Shown here piece by piece: positions 6,491 through 8,655 of a stretch of DNA of 8,655 nucleotides. The first letter of the stretch is position 1. Each line of letters begins with the position of its first letter. This DNA is from Spirochaetaceae bacterium (GTDB lineage: Bacteria; Spirochaetota; Spirochaetia; Treponematales; Breznakiellaceae). The DNA is taken from assembly GCA_031278935.1 (NCBI GenBank), contig JAITJK010000090.1:1-8655 (forward strand). The letters are read 5' to 3'. The notes below the pieces were generated by a model. That model did no database searches, had not been told where the DNA came from, and was given only the letters and a program-made list of their open reading frames with translations. A program made the position numbers and the translations under genes.

Positions 6491-7423
6491 TTGAATATGT
6501 ATATACTAGATATGGTAGGGGGTACGCCCCTCTTGGAACTAGCAAAAATCACCCTGAAGCCCGGTGGAAGCCGGCCCGATGGGCTCAGACTCTACGGCAA
6601 GGCGGAATTCGCTAACCCCTCAGGTTCGGTTAAAGACCGGGCGGCCAAGGCCATGATCTTCAAGGCCATCGAGGAAGGGGTCCTCACGGCGGGGAAGACC
6701 ATCATCGACGCCACCAGTGGAAACACCGGGATAGCCTACGCCATGGTAGGAGCGGCCTTAGGATTCCCCGTTACCTTGTTCCTGCCTGCCAATGCTTCGG
6801 CGGAACGCAAGGGGATTATCCGCCACTACGGCGCGCGGATCGTGGAGACAAGCCCCTTGGAAGGTTCCGACGGCGCGTATTTTGCCGCCCGTAAGGAAGT
6901 GGAAGCCCATCCTGAGCGTTACTTTTATCCCGACCAATATAATAATGAGGCCAACTGGCTCGCACATTATAGAGGTACGGGCTGGGAAATCTGGGAACAG
7001 ACCCAGGGGACGGTGAGCCACTTCATCTGTGGCATGGGGACCTCTGGTACGTTTATGGGGACCTCCCGGCGGCTCAAAGAACTGAACCCTAAGGTTTCCG
7101 CCTTGGCGGTGCAGCCTGATTCCCCCTTTCACGGCATTGAGGGGACTAAGCACATGGCTAGTACCCTGAAGCCCGGTTTTTACGACGAGAACCAAGCCGA
7201 CCGTGTTATTGCGGTAAATACCGAAGCGGCCTATACCATGGCCCGACGCCTCGCCCGGGAGGAGGGGATTTATACCGGTGTTAGTTCCGCAGCCAATGTG
7301 CTGGCCGCGCTCATAGCGGCGGAAACTCTGCCGGTCGCTTCCGTGGTGGTTACGGTGTTGTGCGATACCGGGACCCGGTATGTATCGGACCCCTTTTGGG
7401 ACGAAGGAGGCGGATATGCTTGA
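6491..7423 (+). CDS. cysM: PLP-dependent cysteine synthase, CysM-like (sulfur-carrier dependent)
   Basis: A 310-residue fold-type II PLP enzyme of the cysteine synthase/cystathionine beta-synthase family. The PLP lysine is Lys48 in NPSGSVKDR (42-50); TSGNTG (75-80) holds the substrate carboxylate; GMGTSGT (181-187) is the phosphate loop; CDTGTRY (291-297) closes the active site. The usual GISSGA motif reads GVSSAAN (263-269). My recalled alignment with Mycobacterium tuberculosis CysM, which uses O-phosphoserine and a protein thiocarboxylate, puts Lys220 opposite the phosphate-binding Arg220. With the Mec, CysO and MoeB neighbours this favours O-phosphoserine plus carrier thiocarboxylate over O-acetylserine plus sulfide. 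The start is uncertain: TTG at 6491, ATG at 6497 or ATG at 6512; all have weak ribosome sites, and ATG 6497 is quite plausible. The next gene starts eight bases before this one ends. Confidence 0.87.
   Translation: MNMYILDMVGGTPLLELAKITLKPGGSRPDGLRLYGKAEFANPSGSVKDRAAKAMIFKAIEEGVLTAGKTIIDATSGNTGIAYAMVGAALGFPVTLFLPANASAERKGIIRHYGARIVETSPLEGSDGAYFAARKEVEAHPERYFYPDQYNNEANWLAHYRGTGWEIWEQTQGTVSHFICGMGTSGTFMGTSRRLKELNPKVSALAVQPDSPFHGIEGTKHMASTLKPGFYDENQADRVIAVNTEAAYTMARRLAREEGIYTGVSSAANVLAALIAAETLPVASVVVTVLCDTGTRYVSDPFWDEGGGYA
7404..7410 (+). promoter_or_regulatory. Ribosome binding site that fixes the start of the JAMM peptidase
   Basis: AAGGAGG sits five bases before the ATG at 7416, inside the end of the cysteine synthase gene. 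It favours that start over an in-frame ATG at 7380, which has no such site and would deepen the overlap to 44 bases. Confidence 0.8.
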
Positions 7424-7841
7424 AATGCCCGAAGCCTTGAGGCGGGCTATCAGGGAAGAGGGGGAAAAGGCTTATCCCCATGAATGCTGTGGCTTTGTCC
7501 TGGGAAGCTACACGGAAGACGGGACGCGGACGATGGAAACCCTTATCCCCATAGTAAACGCCTGGGCAGCGGAGGAACAGTACCACCGTTTCAGCATAAC
7601 CGCTGAAGATGTCATGGGGGCGGAGAAACAATCCCGGGCCCTGAACCGGGACATTATTGGGATTTACCATTCCCATCCGGATCATCCGGCCCGACCCTCG
7701 GAGTACGACCGGGAACAAGCCCTGCCTTTTTACTCCTACCTCATCGTTTCGGTGCAGGGAGGTAAGGCGGCGGACCTAACCTGCTGGGAACTTGCGGCGG
7801 ACCGAAGCGCTTTTATTGAGGAGGAACTTATATGGCGGTAA
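7416..7841 (+). CDS. mec: JAMM/MPN+ zinc metallopeptidase, Mec-like
   Basis: A 141-residue protein of the Mov34/MPN+ family, zinc peptidases that cut after the Gly-Gly end of ubiquitin-like proteins. The catalytic set is complete: Glu23 in HECCG, and the HxH motif His85-Ser-His87-Pro continuing to Ser95 and Asp98 (HSHPDHPARPSEYD). The zinc ligands should be His85, His87 and Asp98, with Glu23 as general base. In M. tuberculosis the Mec homolog releases cysteine from the CysO-cysteine adduct; in the quinolobactin pathway QbsD trims a carrier tail to expose Gly-Gly. Lying between the synthase and a carrier ending Gly-Gly-Cys-Gly, this enzyme may do both. It overlaps the upstream gene by eight bases and the downstream one by ten, which suggests coupled translation. 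Family and context are clear; the dual role is inference. Confidence 0.9.
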   Translation: MLEMPEALRRAIREEGEKAYPHECCGFVLGSYTEDGTRTMETLIPIVNAWAAEEQYHRFSITAEDVMGAEKQSRALNRDIIGIYHSHPDHPARPSEYDREQALPFYSYLIVSVQGGKAADLTCWELAADRSAFIEEELIWR

Positions 7842-8116
7842 CGATTCAGATACCTACGGCCTTGCGGAATTTTACGAACCGGCAGGGAGAGGTTGCGGTG
7901 GAGGGGGCGACGGTCGGCGCGGCCCTCTCGGCGCTGGCCCAGGCCTATCCGGACCTGAAACAACACATCTATCAAGAAGAGGGAACGGAGTTGCGTTCGT
8001 TCATCAATGTGTTTGTGGGGGATTCGAATATCAAGAAGCTCAAGGGTCTTGAGACCCCCCTGGCCCAAGGGGAAACGGTCATGCTGGTCCCGGCAATCGC
8101 AGGAGGCTGCGGGTGA
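7832..8116 (+). CDS. cysO: Ubiquitin-fold sulfur carrier (CysO/MoaD-like) with a Gly-Gly-Cys-Gly tail
   Basis: A 94-residue protein of the MoaD/ThiS/CysO family. Carriers of this type are adenylated at a C-terminal Gly-Gly and converted to a thiocarboxylate that donates sulfur. It resembles M. tuberculosis CysO in length and layout: IQIPTALRNFT near the start, RSFINVFVGD (55-64) and MLVPAIAGG (84-92) at the end. MoaD of the molybdopterin pathway also shares this fold, but no moaE or other molybdenum-cofactor gene is present. The unusual point is that the frame runs on past Gly91-Gly92 to Cys93-Gly94 before the stop, so the diglycine is masked. The ribosome site GAGGAGG (7818-7824) stands seven bases before the ATG. 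Its stop overlaps the start of the E1 gene (TGATG). Confidence 0.88.
   Translation: MAVTIQIPTALRNFTNRQGEVAVEGATVGAALSALAQAYPDLKQHIYQEEGTELRSFINVFVGDSNIKKLKGLETPLAQGETVMLVPAIAGGCG
8101..8106 (+). promoter_or_regulatory. Ribosome binding site embedded in the diglycine codons
   Basis: AGGAGG at 8101-8106 is made from the last base of the Ala90 codon and the Gly91-Gly92 codons (GGA GGC) of the carrier. It lies nine bases before the ATG of the E1 gene at 8116, so the same bases encode the active carrier tail and recruit ribosomes for its activating enzyme. Confidence 0.75.
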
Positions 8117-8655
8117 TGGAACCGGGGAAACAGGATCGGGAACTGCCGAAACTGACCAACGATGAAATCAGCCGCTACAGCCGACACCTCTTGTTACCGG
8201 AAATCGGGGTGCAGGGGCAGCGGCGGCTCAAGGCGGCCCGGGTGCTGGTGGTGGGAACCGGGGGCTTGGGCGCACCCTTGCTCATGTACCTAGCCGCCGC
8301 CGGCGTGGGCACCCTGGGAATTGTAGACTTTGATGTGGTGGAAGCATCCAATCTGCAACGACAGGTGATCCACGGGACCCGGGACGTAGGGCGGCCTAAG
8401 GTGGCCTCCGCCCAAGACCGTATCAAGAGCATCAATCCCTATTGCCGGGTGAACCTTTATAATACCATGCTCACAAGTGAAAACGCTCTGGAGATTCTGA
8501 AGGACTATGACGTAGTGGCCGACGGTACGGACAATTACCAGACCCGGTACCTGGTGAACGACGCCTGCGTCCTTTTGGGACTCCCCAATGTGTACGGCTC
8601 CATTTTCCAGTTTGAGGGCCAGGCTTCGGTGTTTTACGCGAAACAGGGGCCCTGT
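8116..8655 (+). CDS. moeB: E1-like adenylyltransferase (MoeB/ThiF/HesA family), partial at window end
   Basis: The first 180 residues of an enzyme that activates the C-terminal glycine of a sulfur carrier with ATP; the frame is open at the window edge. Visible are the family start SRYSRHLLLPEIG (19-31), the nucleotide loop GTGGLGAP (47-54), the acidic end DFD (71-73), the catalytic NLQRQ (79-83) with Arg82, Lys95, and DGTDNYQTRYLVND (136-149) with the metal-binding Asp139. The last residue, Cys180 in QGPC, is where the first zinc-binding CxxC of the family begins. Whether a C-terminal rhodanese domain follows (as in MoeZ-type enzymes) cannot be seen. Its start overlaps the carrier stop. In this setting it should adenylate the trimmed carrier; it could also serve other carriers of the cell. 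Confidence 0.92.
   Translation, partial: MEPGKQDRELPKLTNDEISRYSRHLLLPEIGVQGQRRLKAARVLVVGTGGLGAPLLMYLAAAGVGTLGIVDFDVVEASNLQRQVIHGTRDVGRPKVASAQDRIKSINPYCRVNLYNTMLTSENALEILKDYDVVADGTDNYQTRYLVNDACVLLGLPNVYGSIFQFEGQASVFYAKQGPC

Noticed and set aside
7380..7415. Earlier ATG start for the JAMM peptidase
   Set aside because: No ribosome site precedes it and the overlap with the synthase gene would be 44 bases; the ATG at 7416 has AAGGAGG five bases upstream.
8175..8435. 86-residue minus-strand frame inside the E1 gene
   Set aside because: It is antisense to conserved MoeB/ThiF motifs and has no ribosome site or family match.

Overview
The window reads like a chromosomal stretch from a spirochaete, most likely in the Treponema/Spirochaeta group. 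This is an inference from gene content and style: two single-domain CheY-like regulators, periplasmic binding proteins with a relaxed lipobox, moderate GC, TTG starts and a YgiQ-type radical SAM protein. There is no 16S gene or other marker to confirm it. Nothing indicates a phage, plasmid, insertion sequence or CRISPR array.

Layout. Positions 1-420 hold no convincing protein gene. The first 240 bases are strongly pyrimidine-biased on the + strand, and about 255-399 carries a series of hairpins ending in a textbook intrinsic terminator, so a small + strand RNA is possible. On the minus strand, 2467 down to 422 is a two-gene unit: a NifU-like Fe-S carrier followed by a YgiQ-family radical SAM protein. 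A divergent intergenic region (2468-2652) carries one promoter in each direction. The + strand then has a YejA-type peptide-binding protein (2653-4470) and, behind its own strong promoter, two tandem CheY-like response regulators (4614-5036 and 5111-5500). These converge, with only 4 bases between stop codons, on a minus-strand lipoprotein of the amino-acid-binding family 3 (6290-5505).

The most interesting part is 6439-8655: a clean sigma70-type promoter driving four tightly overlapping genes. They encode a PLP-dependent cysteine synthase (CysM-like), a JAMM metallopeptidase (Mec-like), a ubiquitin-fold sulfur carrier (CysO/MoaD-like) and an E1-like adenylyltransferase (MoeB/ThiF), the last cut by the window end. 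Together they look like a protein-thiocarboxylate route to cysteine. The E1 enzyme would activate the carrier C-terminus and load it with sulfur. The synthase would attach the thiocarboxylate to a serine-derived acrylate on PLP. The peptidase would then release cysteine from the carrier. The carrier is encoded with a Gly-Gly-Cys-Gly end instead of a free Gly-Gly end, so it must be trimmed before use. The bond to be cut (Gly-Cys) is the same one cut when cysteine is released from the loaded carrier, so a single peptidase could do both jobs. The operon type is known in outline from actinobacteria; the masked tail, the Lys at the presumed phosphate-binding position of the synthase and the inverted repeat upstream of the promoter deserve a closer look.
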